A stretch of 64,000 nt of DNA. Source: JAEZJZ01 sp050949055. GTDB lineage: Bacteria; Bacillota; UBA994; UBA5500. A model generated the notes under the pieces. It was not told the DNA's origin. It ran no database searches and worked only from the letters and a program-made list of their open reading frames with translations. Below are positions 40,900 to 49,157 of this stretch, piece by piece. A program made the translations under genes and the position numbers. The DNA lies in NCBI GenBank assembly GCA_050949055.1, contig JBMNFA010000009.1, forward strand, positions 124,001 to 188,000, given 5' to 3'. Position 1 is the stretch's first letter. Each line of letters opens with the position of its first letter.

Positions 40900-41502
40900 C
40901 TATAGCTCCCTACGACCCTCCAATGCTCTGCCCAGAGTGATTTCATCCACATATTCCAGATCGCCGCCCACCGGCAAACCGTGTGCGATACGGGTGACCT
41001 TTATGCCCAATGGCTTCAAGAGGCGAGACACATACAGGGCAGTAGCCTCCCCCTCAATATTGGGGTTGGTTGCCAAAATTACCTCCTGAAGGGCAGAGTT
41101 CCGCTGCACCCGCTCCAACAACTCCCGGATACGCAAATGCTCCGGGCCAATGCCTTCCATGGGTGAAATAGCCCCGTGCAACACATGGTAATAGCCGCGG
41201 TATTCATGGGTCTTCTCCAGAGCGGCAATGTCCTTGGGCTCCTGAACTACGCACAATGCGGTCTGATCACGGGTTCCGTCGCCGCAAATGGGACAAGGGT
41301 CCTGTTCGGTGAGGCTAAAGCACTGGGAGCAGTACTTTGTCTTATCCTTGGCATTGACCATTGCTCTAGCCAGACGGACTATACTATTGCGGTCCTGACG
41401 CAACAGATGAAAGACCAATCGTTGCGCACTTTTGGGCCCAATACCAGGCAGCTTCATCAGTTCGGCTATCAGTTGATTTATCGGATCAGGAAAGTAGTTC
41501 AT
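40900..41502 (-). CDS. recR: Recombination protein RecR
   Basis: The 200-residue protein has the N-terminal helix-hairpin-helix (LPGIGPKSAQRLVFHLL), the zinc finger CSQCFSLTEQDPCPIC and the TOPRIM domain (CVVQEPKDIAALEKT and ATNPNIEGEATALY). It loads RecA on gapped DNA with RecO. It sits 3 bases downstream of ebfC. Confidence 0.97.
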   Translation of the reverse strand: MNYFPDPINQLIAELMKLPGIGPKSAQRLVFHLLRQDRNSIVRLARAMVNAKDKTKYCSQCFSLTEQDPCPICGDGTRDQTALCVVQEPKDIAALEKTHEYRGYYHVLHGAISPMEGIGPEHLRIRELLERVQRNSALQEVILATNPNIEGEATALYVSRLLKPLGIKVTRIAHGLPVGGDLEYVDEITLGRALEGRREL

Positions 41503-41505
41503 ACT

Positions 41506-41811
41506 CTAGAAAGGCATCTTCAGCCCACCGGTGAAACGGCCCATCTCCTGCGCAGCCAGCTCGTCGGCCTTTTTCAGCGCTTCATTGACAGCAGCCAGCA
41601 CCAGATCCTGCAGCATCTCCACGTCTTCCGGGTCTACGGCTGCCGGGTCGATGACTATCTCCTTGACTTCTTTGTGCCCGGTCACGATCACCTTTACCAC
41701 TCCGCCACCAGCTGTGGCCTCCACCAACTTTTCGCCAAGCTCAGCCTGTACTTTGGCCATCTCGGCCTGCATCTTCTGCGCCTGCTTCATCAAGTTCCTC
41801 ATGTTATTCAT
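41506..41811 (-). CDS. ebfC: YbaB/EbfC nucleoid-associated protein
   Basis: The 101-residue protein begins MNNMRNLMKQAQKMQAEMAK and has the VEATAGGGVVKVIVTGHKEV core of the family. It binds DNA as a dimer and is nearly always found between dnaX and recR, as here. Confidence 0.95.
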   Translation of the reverse strand: MNNMRNLMKQAQKMQAEMAKVQAELGEKLVEATAGGGVVKVIVTGHKEVKEIVIDPAAVDPEDVEMLQDLVLAAVNEALKKADELAAQEMGRFTGGLKMPF

Positions 41812-41874
41812 TGTTTATACCTCCTCAGCAAGTTGCTGCAGTAACTGGCAGCCTAAACAAAGTAATCTCTTAGG

Positions 41875-43584
41875 TCAATTGTCCGAGCCTTTGTGATTCA
41901 TGTCCACAGTTTGCCCTTCAAACAGGCTGAGGGCTATGCGCTCCGCCTCATCTGGCGGATGCTTTACCTCATCGGCCTGCTGCGGCGCTTTGTCCTCAAC
42001 CACGCATTGCAGCCGCAAGGGCAACCCCATTTCCTGCTGTAGCGTTTCCTCCAAGAAGCGCTTATGCTCGTCGACTACGTTCCTGGCAAAACCCTTATCG
42101 AACCGCAGGGTGACAACCAACTCTGAGATCCGCTGTACTCGCGCGCTGGATAACGGTGCCCCTACTGAAGGATCTGCGTCCATTACCTTGGCGACGAAGC
42201 CTGCCCAGCGTTGCTGCAACTGACGCAGCGTCAGGACAGGCTGCTTTGCCGCACCTTCAGGCTCAACTGCGGCGGGCTGGGAGCTGTCAACGGCGATGGA
42301 CTGGCTGCTGTCAGCCGAAAGCGGCTGAGGCGAGTCTGCTTCATCATCCGCTGGCCGGTCAGCGACTAGCTTCCCGGTTGGTTTGGCAGGTTCCACGACC
42401 TGGCTAGGTTCTGGCTCTATCGCTGGATGATGTAGTTTGCCTTCGACCACCACCGGCCGCTGGGCGTCCACAATGCTACTAGAGGACGGGACATAGTTTC
42501 GTTGTTGCGCCGGCGTAGACGGCGACGGCCGCCCCCTGCAAGCGCGGAACAGCGCCAGGTCCAGCAACACCCGTTGATTGGTTACATACCTCAGGTCTTT
42601 TTCCACAGCCAGCAACCCCTGCAGCAGTTCAGTCAGGTATTCGGCAGTGACCTGGTCTTCGGGAGGCACAAATCCCTCGGGAGTCAACCCGGCCAAGTGC
42701 AGCAAGCAGTTGCGCGCGTACTGACAGAACCCATCAGTAATCTGTGCAACTTCCTTCCCGCGCTCGATCAAGTTATCCACCTGATCCAGGGCTGACTGCA
42801 AGTCACTGCGCAGCAGGCTGGATAGCAACTGCCCAAACAGCACATCTGGCACCAACCCCACTACCTCCTGCACATCCCCGTCAGTAATCGTCTGCCCACC
42901 GGCATAACTCTGCACTTGATCCAGCATGGAAAGAGCGTCACGCATTCCGCCGTTGGCGGCAGAGGCGATCAGACGTAAGGCAGTCGGGTCAGCCGGGATG
43001 TCTGCCTTTTCGCAGAGGCGGGACAACTCCTGCTCGATCACGCCAGGGCTGATGCGGCGGAAATCAAACCTTTGACAACGGGAGAGGATGGTGGCGGGCA
43101 CCTTGTGCACTTCCGTGGTCGCAAATACGAATTTCACATGTTCTGGCGGTTCCTCAAGTGTTTTCAGCAGAGCGTTGAAGGCTTCAGTCGTTAACATATG
43201 GACTTCGTCGATGATGTATACTTTGTAGCGTCCTTCGGCCGGAGCATACTTCACCCGCTCGCGCAGTTCGCGGATTTCGTCAATGCCACGATTCGAAGCC
43301 CCGTCTATCTCCAACACATCGACGAAATTGCCAGCCTTGATTGCTTGGCAAGCAGAGCAGGCAAGGCACGGCTCCGCTGTAGGACCCGCTTGGCAGTTGA
43401 GCGCTTTGGCCAACAGCTTAGCCAAGGTTGTCTTACCTGTTCCCCGCGGACCACAAAAGAGGAAGGCATGATAGACACGCCCTTGCCGGAGCATGTTCTG
43501 CAACGTGCGCACTATGTGTGGCTGACCGACTACCTCGGCGAAGGTTTGGGGCCTCCATTTCCTGTACAATGCCTGATAGGTCAT
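41875..43584 (-). CDS. dnaX: DNA polymerase III subunits gamma and tau
   Basis: The 569-residue clamp-loader ATPase has Walker A GPRGTGKTT (45-53), a zinc module with CLACSAC, Walker B IIDEVHML and the SRC arginine finger. A Pro/Ser-rich linker precedes the tau-specific C-terminal domain. The start at 43584 (MTYQALYRKWRPQTF) follows GGGGAGG. I saw no A-rich slippery site for a gamma frameshift, so it probably makes only the full-length form. A TATAAT at 43822-43827 without a good -35 is its only promoter candidate. Confidence 0.96.
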   Translation of the reverse strand: MTYQALYRKWRPQTFAEVVGQPHIVRTLQNMLRQGRVYHAFLFCGPRGTGKTTLAKLLAKALNCQAGPTAEPCLACSACQAIKAGNFVDVLEIDGASNRGIDEIRELRERVKYAPAEGRYKVYIIDEVHMLTTEAFNALLKTLEEPPEHVKFVFATTEVHKVPATILSRCQRFDFRRISPGVIEQELSRLCEKADIPADPTALRLIASAANGGMRDALSMLDQVQSYAGGQTITDGDVQEVVGLVPDVLFGQLLSSLLRSDLQSALDQVDNLIERGKEVAQITDGFCQYARNCLLHLAGLTPEGFVPPEDQVTAEYLTELLQGLLAVEKDLRYVTNQRVLLDLALFRACRGRPSPSTPAQQRNYVPSSSSIVDAQRPVVVEGKLHHPAIEPEPSQVVEPAKPTGKLVADRPADDEADSPQPLSADSSQSIAVDSSQPAAVEPEGAAKQPVLTLRQLQQRWAGFVAKVMDADPSVGAPLSSARVQRISELVVTLRFDKGFARNVVDEHKRFLEETLQQEMGLPLRLQCVVEDKAPQQADEVKHPPDEAERIALSLFEGQTVDMNHKGSDN

Positions 43585-43924
43585 GCTCTCCGACCTCCCC
43601 TGTAAGGAACAAACTGATAGTTGCTTGCGCAACAATCATTTCATGCCCGCGATGCCTGCAGGCGTTGCTAGTGGGGCGTCACTCCCAAGCCAGATAACGT
43701 GGAGGCTGGCGAGGCTAAGGGCAGTTGGGCTGAGACTTGACGCCAGAAAATGAGCTTTTCAATTGGCAGAGCACTAGTTAGTGATTTAAACACCGGCCAG
43801 CTATTCTCCTCCAGCCTTCTCATTATAACCCGACAGGAGATATGGCTGCAGCCCAGCAAGGCTAGAAAGCGACAGTCTGGCGATAATCTGGACCATCCTG
43901 AAAGCGACGCAATCAAATCGTCAA

Positions 43925-43954
43925 TTAAAAAAGCCACAGCAAATCGCTGTGGCC
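43925..43954 (-). terminator. Terminator of the SRP RNA gene
   Basis: GCCACAGC and GCTGTGGC pair around a 5-base loop on the minus strand, followed by TTTTTTAATTG. It lies about 12 bases past the 3' end of the SRP RNA. Confidence 0.92.
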
Positions 43955-43965
43955 TGATGAAAAAT

Positions 43966-44231
43966 GCCGTGCCCTATCTTCGACAGGCGCTTCCGAGTGT
44001 AACCCAGGTAGTTAGCTCGAACCAGGCTACCCAACGGCACACAGAGTTTCCTACTTACCGCTGCTTCCTTCCGGACCTGACGGGATTCATAGGTCTCTGT
44101 TGCGCTGGACCCGGCTGTCAACACCACTTGCCCGAGGCAAGCCTCACAAACGCATGCCTCAAAATAGGTATTCGGCCCTGCTATAGCGGATTGCAGGTTG
44201 AGGGCACCGCTACCTCCCCGCCTAGCACGGC
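43966..44231 (-). ncRNA. ffs: Large signal recognition particle RNA (Bacillus scRNA type)
   Basis: The RNA is about 266 bases. The 5' end GCCGTGCTAGGCGGGGAGGT pairs with the 3' end GGGCACGGC. The S-domain tip GTCAGGTCCGGAAGGAAGCA is intact, as is the Alu-domain GTTGACAGCCGGGTCC region. With FtsY and Ffh it targets nascent membrane proteins. It lies directly upstream of dnaX, as in B. subtilis. Confidence 0.96.
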
Positions 44232-44298
44232 AAATCAAAACGCCTTGTTGCGAGCACGATCGAATGATTACACGTGCAGCTCTTGGCTTGTAAAGATT

Positions 44299-44328
44299 AT
44301 TATCCCCGATGCAACCGACATGTGTCAA
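44299..44328 (-). promoter_or_regulatory. Promoter of the SRP RNA gene
   Basis: TTGACA and GATAAT are 18 bases apart on the minus strand. Transcription should begin some 60 bases upstream of the mature 5' end, consistent with a longer precursor that is trimmed by RNase III as in Bacillus. Confidence 0.85.
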
Positions 44329-44681
44329 GACGTCATGCTGCAGTTGCAGCGTCACATGCTCTAGTGTACCACAGAAGCGGCGTACCTGTGTCTGGTGGAT
44401 TATAGCATGGCCCGGCGGCGGCGAGCAGGACAGGACAGAATGGTCCTAAATAGCAGGAAGTGCAACAGCTTTTGTTGAAATTGTGTAGAGTGCAAATTGA
44501 TAGTTGCTCTGCAACAGCCCCTTCATGCGTGTAAGGCTGGAAAGCGATGCGGAAGGTACAGCTGCGCTGGTTGCTTGGCAACAATCATTTCATTGTCAGC
44601 AATACCTAAAGGTATTGCCAGCAGGGAACGGTTTTCGCGTGGCGAATAACCGGAAAGGATCATGACTGGAGGAGGTAGAAG

Positions 44682-45854
44682 ATGTTAGCAGTAATCAACG
44701 CACGCCTTGAGACTATCAGCAACGGTATCATCGAAAACGGGCAAATGCTGGTTGAAAACGGCAAGATCAAAGCCATTGGACAAAATCTTGAGATACCGGC
44801 AGAGGCCAAAGTGATCGACGCCGGCGGACGTACGGTCACTCCAGGCGTTGTGGAGGCCCATGCTCACGTGGGAATTGGCGAGCAGGGCATCGGACCAGCA
44901 GGTCAGGACACGAACGAAGCCACTAGCCCCGTCACCGCATGGTGCCAGGCTATCGACGGTATCAACATGCTGGACAGCGCTTTTGAGGATTTTCGTCGCG
45001 CTGGTATCACCAGCGTAAACGTTCCTCCCGGAAGCGCCAACATTATCGGCGGCACCACGGTGGCGCTGAAATGCAAGGGCACCATCGTGGACGAGGCAGT
45101 GATTAAGAACCCGACCGGAATGAAAGCCGCTATCGGTGAAAATCCGAAACGGGTCTACGGCGGGCGCCGCCAGCACCCTTCCACTCGCATGGGCAACGCT
45201 GCCGTGATGCGCGAGGCTCTGCTGAAAGCAAAGCAATACATGGAAAAGCTGGATAACGCCAAGAGCGAGCAGGACAAGCCAAAGCCGGACAAGCAAAATG
45301 AAGCTATGCTACCGGTAATGCGCGGCGAAATCCCCCTGCGCATCCACTGTCATCGCGCCGATGACATCACCACCGCGATCCGTGTGGCCACTGAGTTTGG
45401 GATCAAATACACCCTGGAGCATGTCACCGACGGCTATCTGTTGGTAGATCTGCTGAAGAAGAGCGGCGTCAGCAGCGCAGTCGGTCCCACCATGCAATAC
45501 GGCTCCAAGGTGGAGAACAAAGACCGCGATTATCGTACCGCCATCGCCCTGCAGCGGGCGGGAGTGCCTTTCTGTTTCACCACCGACCACGCTGTGGTGG
45601 CCGGCCAGTATCTGATCACCACCGCCTCGTTGGCTGTCGGTTGGGGCATGGAGCGGGACGCCGCTCTCAGGGCGATCACCCTGTCTTCTGCGGAGCATGC
45701 AGGCATCGCCGATCGCGTCGGTTCGCTGGACATCGGCAAAGACGCGGACTTCGTCGTCTGGTCAGGTGACCCGTTGGAGTTCACCACCTTCGCAGACATC
45801 ACCGTAATCGATGGAGATATTGTTTACGAACGGGAGGGGCAAGCATGCTGTTAA
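44682..45854 (+). CDS. Amidohydrolase family protein, first of a paralogous pair
   Basis: The 390-residue TIM-barrel metallohydrolase has the metal pair in AHAHVG (His60, His62), the ligands in RIHCHRADD and TLEHVTDGY, and the catalytic aspartate in FTTDHAVV. A DRVGSLDIGKDADFVVW segment of the composite beta domain closes it. It resembles COG1228 (imidazolonepropionase-related) enzymes. A Lys/Asp/Glu-rich linker (about residues 185-205) is peculiar to this copy. GGAGGAGG precedes the ATG. Its stop overlaps the next gene's start by 10 bases. Confidence 0.85.
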   Translation: MLAVINARLETISNGIIENGQMLVENGKIKAIGQNLEIPAEAKVIDAGGRTVTPGVVEAHAHVGIGEQGIGPAGQDTNEATSPVTAWCQAIDGINMLDSAFEDFRRAGITSVNVPPGSANIIGGTTVALKCKGTIVDEAVIKNPTGMKAAIGENPKRVYGGRRQHPSTRMGNAAVMREALLKAKQYMEKLDNAKSEQDKPKPDKQNEAMLPVMRGEIPLRIHCHRADDITTAIRVATEFGIKYTLEHVTDGYLLVDLLKKSGVSSAVGPTMQYGSKVENKDRDYRTAIALQRAGVPFCFTTDHAVVAGQYLITTASLAVGWGMERDAALRAITLSSAEHAGIADRVGSLDIGKDADFVVWSGDPLEFTTFADITVIDGDIVYEREGQACC

Positions 45855-47014
45855 TCACTGGAGCCAAGATCTATACCGTCACCGGGCCTACCTATGACAA
45901 AGGCATGATGCTGATTGACGACAACGGCAAAATCGTTGCCATCGGCGAGCAGCTGACCGTCCCGGAAGGTGCCACCGTTTTGGATTTGTCCGACAAGGTG
46001 GTCTTGCCTGGTTTTGTTGACGCCCATTCCCACGTCGGCGTCTGGGGCGATGGCGAAGGCCCGGCCGGCTACGATGGAAACGAGATGCCCAGCCCGGTAA
46101 ACGGCAAAGTGAACGCTTTGGATGCAACGAACCCGTTCCAGCGCAGCTTTAACAGCGCGCGCGAAGGCGGTATCACCACCATACAGATCGTTCCCGGCTC
46201 TGGCAACGCCATCGGCGGCTTGGGATTCGCCTGCAAGACCGCCGGCACCATCGTCGACGAAATGGTGATCAAGAACCCCACCGGCCTGAAGGGGGCCCTA
46301 GGTGAAAATCCAAAGCGGGCGCATGGAGAAGGCCTGAAGCACGCTCCCTCTACCCGCATGGGTACTGCTGGGCTGATTCGCGAATACTTCCGGAACGTCA
46401 AAGCCTATGCGGAGAAGAAGGACAAGGCTGCGGCTGATGGCAAGCCCTTTGATATCGACATGAACCTGGAATCAGGCTATCTGGTACTGAAGGGCGAGAT
46501 CCCCTTCCGCGTACATGCCCATCGCCACGACGACATCATCACCGCCATTCGCCTCTGTGAGGAGTTTGGGCTGAAATACACAATTGAGCATTGCACCGAT
46601 GGCCATCTGATCGCCGACTTCCTGGGCAAGAAGCAAGTCACCGCCCACGTCGGCCCTGGTCTCTCTTCACGCGGCAAGGTGGAGACAGCCAATTTCACCG
46701 ATCGCAACCCGGCTGTATTGCATCAGGCTGGCGTCAAGGTCTGCCTAATCACCGATCATCCTTTTCTGGATAGCCGCAACTATCACGCCTATGGCGCGAT
46801 TTCGTCCAAGTACGGCTTGACTGTGGAGGAAACGCTGAAGATGATGACCATCAACCCGGCCGAGTCCATCGGCATCGCCGATCGCGTGGGTTCGCTGGAA
46901 GCTGGCAAGGATGCCGACTTCATCGTCATGAGCGGCGAGCCGCTAAGCTACAAGAGCGTCATCCTGGAGACCTATATTGAAGGCAAGCGGGTCTGGGAGC
47001 GGCCACAGTATTAG
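45845..47014 (+). CDS. Amidohydrolase family protein, second of a paralogous pair
   Basis: The 389-residue protein is a clear paralogue of its neighbour, with shared blocks such as GTIVDEMVIKNPTGLKGALG, GENPKR, HAHRHDDIITAIR and DRVGSLEAGKDADFIVMSG. Metal ligands (AHSHVG, HAHRHDD, IEHCTDGH) and the catalytic aspartate (LITDHPFLD) are present. The two genes overlap and keep equal length, so a heteromeric enzyme is possible. Substrate unknown. Confidence 0.85.
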   Translation: MLLITGAKIYTVTGPTYDKGMMLIDDNGKIVAIGEQLTVPEGATVLDLSDKVVLPGFVDAHSHVGVWGDGEGPAGYDGNEMPSPVNGKVNALDATNPFQRSFNSAREGGITTIQIVPGSGNAIGGLGFACKTAGTIVDEMVIKNPTGLKGALGENPKRAHGEGLKHAPSTRMGTAGLIREYFRNVKAYAEKKDKAAADGKPFDIDMNLESGYLVLKGEIPFRVHAHRHDDIITAIRLCEEFGLKYTIEHCTDGHLIADFLGKKQVTAHVGPGLSSRGKVETANFTDRNPAVLHQAGVKVCLITDHPFLDSRNYHAYGAISSKYGLTVEETLKMMTINPAESIGIADRVGSLEAGKDADFIVMSGEPLSYKSVILETYIEGKRVWERPQY

Positions 47015-47036
47015 GTTGAAATAAGTGCATGAATGA

Positions 47037-47064
47037 AGCAGGGTGCTGATTGCACCCTGCTTTT
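47037..47064 (+). terminator. Terminator after the amidohydrolase pair
   Basis: GCAGGGTGC and GCACCCTGC pair around TGATT and are followed by TTTTCTC, 24 bases past the second stop codon. Confidence 0.88.
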
Positions 47065-47076
47065 CTCACTCAGCCA

Positions 47077-47105
47077 TTGGACATGGGGACGGTTCTACTG
47101 TCCAA
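47077..47105. repeat. REP-like palindrome overlapping the arginase-family stop codon
   Basis: TTGGACA and TGTCCAA (7-bp inverted repeat) enclose the same GAACCGTCCCC core as the palindrome at 33271, in opposite orientation. The TAG at 47097-47095 that ends the arginase-family gene lies inside it. Confidence 0.65.
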
Positions 47106-48033
47106 TACGGCGGTCCCTGTTCTCGCGGCTGTCAACCAGGCTGCTGGTTGGCTGTGACAAACCTGCCGTAGCCATCAATAGCGCCTGTTTCACCTGCTGC
47201 AGGGTGCCGCCGTCAACGTCGTCCACTGCCCGGTAGGAGACCATCGCCAACGCCCCCACCTTCGGCTGGGCCAACAGCCAGTTTAAGGCCCGCCCCAGTT
47301 GCTCTCCTGTCAGGCCGCCCTTGCTGGGCAAGCCAGCTGCGGGAGCCACGCTGGGATCGAGGATATCCAGGTCGACGTGCACATAGACCAAGTCCTCCCG
47401 CTCGATTAGGCGCCCGATGCTCTCCCTGAACTCTGGGCTGAGCGCGATTAGGTCTGCCTCGGAATAGGTGAGCAAGCCGTCTTGCATGATTTGCTCCCGC
47501 TCAGGAGGGTCCAGGTCTCGCAGTCCTGCCATGATAATGTCCGGACGCTGCAGTGGAACCGCGATTTTGCTGGCCTGACGTAGGCGCGTGAGAGCCTTTC
47601 CGGCTGCCACGGCCACCGGCATGCCGCCTAACATCCCGCTGGGGCTGGTTTCAGGGGTATTGTAGTCCCCATGGGCGTCGATCCAGACCAGGCCCACTCT
47701 GCGCGGCCAGGCCGGATGGTCCGAGCGTTGCAGCCCACCCAACATCCCCAGCACCCCATTGCAGTCGGACAACAGCCCAAGAACAAAATCGCCCTTGAGG
47801 CTGGCGTTTGCCACCAAGTCTGCCAAGTAGCCATTGACTACGGCATGACGATTCCACCCACCATAAGCTAACTCTTCTGCCGGCGACAGCTGCACCCCGG
47901 CCACCTGCACCTGATGTCCCTGCGCCTGTATCTCTGCCAGCAAACCTGATCGTACCAGAGCGTCCGGCCCGGACGCACCACCTTTGCCCCTGCCCGCGGC
48001 ATTGTACGGCAGCGTCACTAGACTGATCTTCAT
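47095..48033 (-). CDS. Arginase/agmatinase (ureohydrolase) family protein
   Basis: The 312-residue protein has the binuclear metal motifs DAHGDYNTPETSPSG (119-133) and VHVDLDILDPSVAP. The usual first ligand in GGDH is replaced by LLSDCNGVLG (about 87-96), as in a divergent subgroup of ureohydrolases. It may therefore act on something other than arginine or agmatine. The ATG at 48033 follows GGAGG. The C-terminal tail ends inside a REP-like palindrome. It is convergent with the amidohydrolase pair and divergent from arsR. Confidence 0.85.
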   Translation of the reverse strand: MKISLVTLPYNAAGRGKGGASGPDALVRSGLLAEIQAQGHQVQVAGVQLSPAEELAYGGWNRHAVVNGYLADLVANASLKGDFVLGLLSDCNGVLGMLGGLQRSDHPAWPRRVGLVWIDAHGDYNTPETSPSGMLGGMPVAVAAGKALTRLRQASKIAVPLQRPDIIMAGLRDLDPPEREQIMQDGLLTYSEADLIALSPEFRESIGRLIEREDLVYVHVDLDILDPSVAPAAGLPSKGGLTGEQLGRALNWLLAQPKVGALAMVSYRAVDDVDGGTLQQVKQALLMATAGLSQPTSSLVDSRENRDRRIGQ

Positions 48034-48125
48034 CCCACACACCTCCTACCCGCGAAGATTCTCTGCACAAGCGACGGTCTCCTGCGACATGGCCAGACCG
48101 GAGAAGCGAAACTGTAGACTGGAAG

Positions 48126-48164
48126 GTTATATTCCTTGACGGTTATATTCGCGCTTGGTAATAT
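48126..48164 (+). promoter_or_regulatory. arsR promoter with repeated GGTTATATTC
   Basis: TTGACG (48136-48141) and TAATAT (48159-48164) are 17 bases apart. Transcription would start about 7 bases later, at the ATG itself (48171). Two direct copies of GGTTATATTC (48125-48134 and 48141-48150) flank and overlap the -35 box, a plausible operator for autorepression. Confidence 0.72.
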
Positions 48165-48170
48165 ATAGCC

Positions 48171-48476
48171 ATGAAAGATATCTATGAGGTGTTGGCGAGC
48201 CCCAGCCGTCGAGAGATTCTCCGTCTGGTCAGCCAGCAAGAGCGTTGTGTGAGCGAACTGGCCGAGCAATTGCAGCTCAGCCAGCCAGCAGTGTCCAAGC
48301 ACCTGAAGGCGCTGTCGGCAGTCGGCCTGGTGCAGGTGCGCCAGGAGAAGCAACTGCGCTGGTATCGTCTGTCGCCGGCACCGCTCAGGCAAGTAGACGC
48401 TTGGCTGGAGCAGTTCCGTCATTATTGGCTGAACCGCTTGGATGCGTTGGAAGAGCACCTGGAAAAGGAGCGTTGA
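48171..48476 (+). CDS. ArsR family transcriptional regulator
   Basis: The 101-residue winged-helix protein begins MKDIYEVLASPSRREILRLV and has the recognition helix in LSQPAVSKHLKAL. It lacks the ELCVC metal site of ArsR/SmtB, like the non-metal regulators that pair with SRPBCC proteins. There is no Shine-Dalgarno sequence before the ATG, and the promoter predicts a leaderless mRNA. It is followed by its SRPBCC partner. Confidence 0.9.
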   Translation: MKDIYEVLASPSRREILRLVSQQERCVSELAEQLQLSQPAVSKHLKALSAVGLVQVRQEKQLRWYRLSPAPLRQVDAWLEQFRHYWLNRLDALEEHLEKER

Positions 48477-48480
48477 TGAA

Positions 48481-48972
48481 GTGAACGGTACGGTGAGCAT
48501 TACTGAGCATGGCTACTTAATGCGTTTTGAGCGGCGGATGCCGCACCCAGTGGAGAAAGTGTGGGCAGCTCTGACCGAGCCCGAGCGGTTAGCTGACTGG
48601 CTGGCGGACGCGACCATGGAACTGGTGCCGGGAGGCAAGCTGCAGCTTCGCTTCGGAAACACGGGGTCGGTGATCGACGGCCAAGTGGTGGCTGTGCAGC
48701 CGCCAACTTTGTTGGAGTTTACCTGGAACAGCGAGGGGGCCGAGAACACGCTGGTGCACTGGGAGCTACACCCTGACGGCGCTGGTTGTCGGTTGATCCT
48801 GACACACAGTTTTCCGGACCGAGCACAGTTGCCCAGCATGCTGGCAGGCTGGCATACTCACCTGGAGGGGCTGCCGCAGGCGGTGAACGGAGAACGCGTG
48901 CAGTGGCCTTGGGACAGATGGGAAGAGTTGCATCAGCAGTACCGCCATCAAGTCTGCAAGATGCGGGCGTAG
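48481..48972 (+). CDS. SRPBCC (AHSA1-like) domain protein
   Basis: The 163-residue protein has the START/Bet v1-like AHSA1 pattern: RFERRMPHPVEKVWAALTEP, then WLADA, VPGGKLQLRF, LEFTW and the C-terminal GWHTHLEGL. I choose the GTG at 48481, 10 bases after AAGGAG; an upstream frame would overlap arsR. ArsR-AHSA1 pairs are common, but the ligand is usually unknown. A GC hairpin without a T run follows at about 48983-49010. Confidence 0.85.
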   Translation: MNGTVSITEHGYLMRFERRMPHPVEKVWAALTEPERLADWLADATMELVPGGKLQLRFGNTGSVIDGQVVAVQPPTLLEFTWNSEGAENTLVHWELHPDGAGCRLILTHSFPDRAQLPSMLAGWHTHLEGLPQAVNGERVQWPWDRWEELHQQYRHQVCKMRA

Positions 48973-49030
48973 AGAATACAGCGGGGGCGCACTACGCTGC
49001 GCCCCCGCTGCCGTACTTGCTTCCACGCGA

Positions 49031-49120
49031 CTACTTGCTGCACAACCGCAGCAGGCGTTCGGCGTTGCCGCGGAAGATCAGCCGCTTCTCTCTGTCCGGA
49101 ATACTCAGCGCTTCGACTAC
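49031..49120 (-). pseudogene. 3' remnant of an amidohydrolase (PF04909-like) gene
   Basis: The minus strand encodes VEALSIPDREKRLIFRGNAE followed by RLLRLCSK and a stop. This resembles the C-terminus of amidohydrolase-2 TIM-barrel proteins, where a FxGNAxRLL motif ends the chain. Upstream of about 49120 the similarity stops and an unrelated gene begins, so only some 30 codons survive. Confidence 0.6.
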
Positions 49121-49157
49121 AGAGCTTAAGGTTCTTGCCTTAACTCTTAACAGGGTG

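Larger units (their letters stand above)
43616..44604. repeat. Three copies of a GTTGC-N3/4-GCAAC palindrome
   Basis: Copies start at 43616 (TGATAGTTGCTTGCGCAACA), 44498 (TGATAGTTGCTCTGCAACAG) and 44570 (GGTTGCTTGGCAACAATCAT). Two continue with ATCATTTCAT. A fourth core, GTTGCGCAGCAACAATC, lies near 32212 before pyrBI. All are intergenic. Between them, 43650-43920 and 44365-44680 hold only the SRP RNA signals listed separately. Confidence 0.5.

Noticed and set aside
41875..43584. Programmed frameshift in dnaX giving a gamma subunit
   Set aside because: No A-rich slippery heptamer with a downstream stem was seen between the ATPase and tau domains.
43668..43937. A 89-codon minus-strand frame between the SRP RNA terminator and dnaX
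   Set aside because: It overlaps the SRP RNA terminator and the likely dnaX promoter, and the translation looks non-coding.
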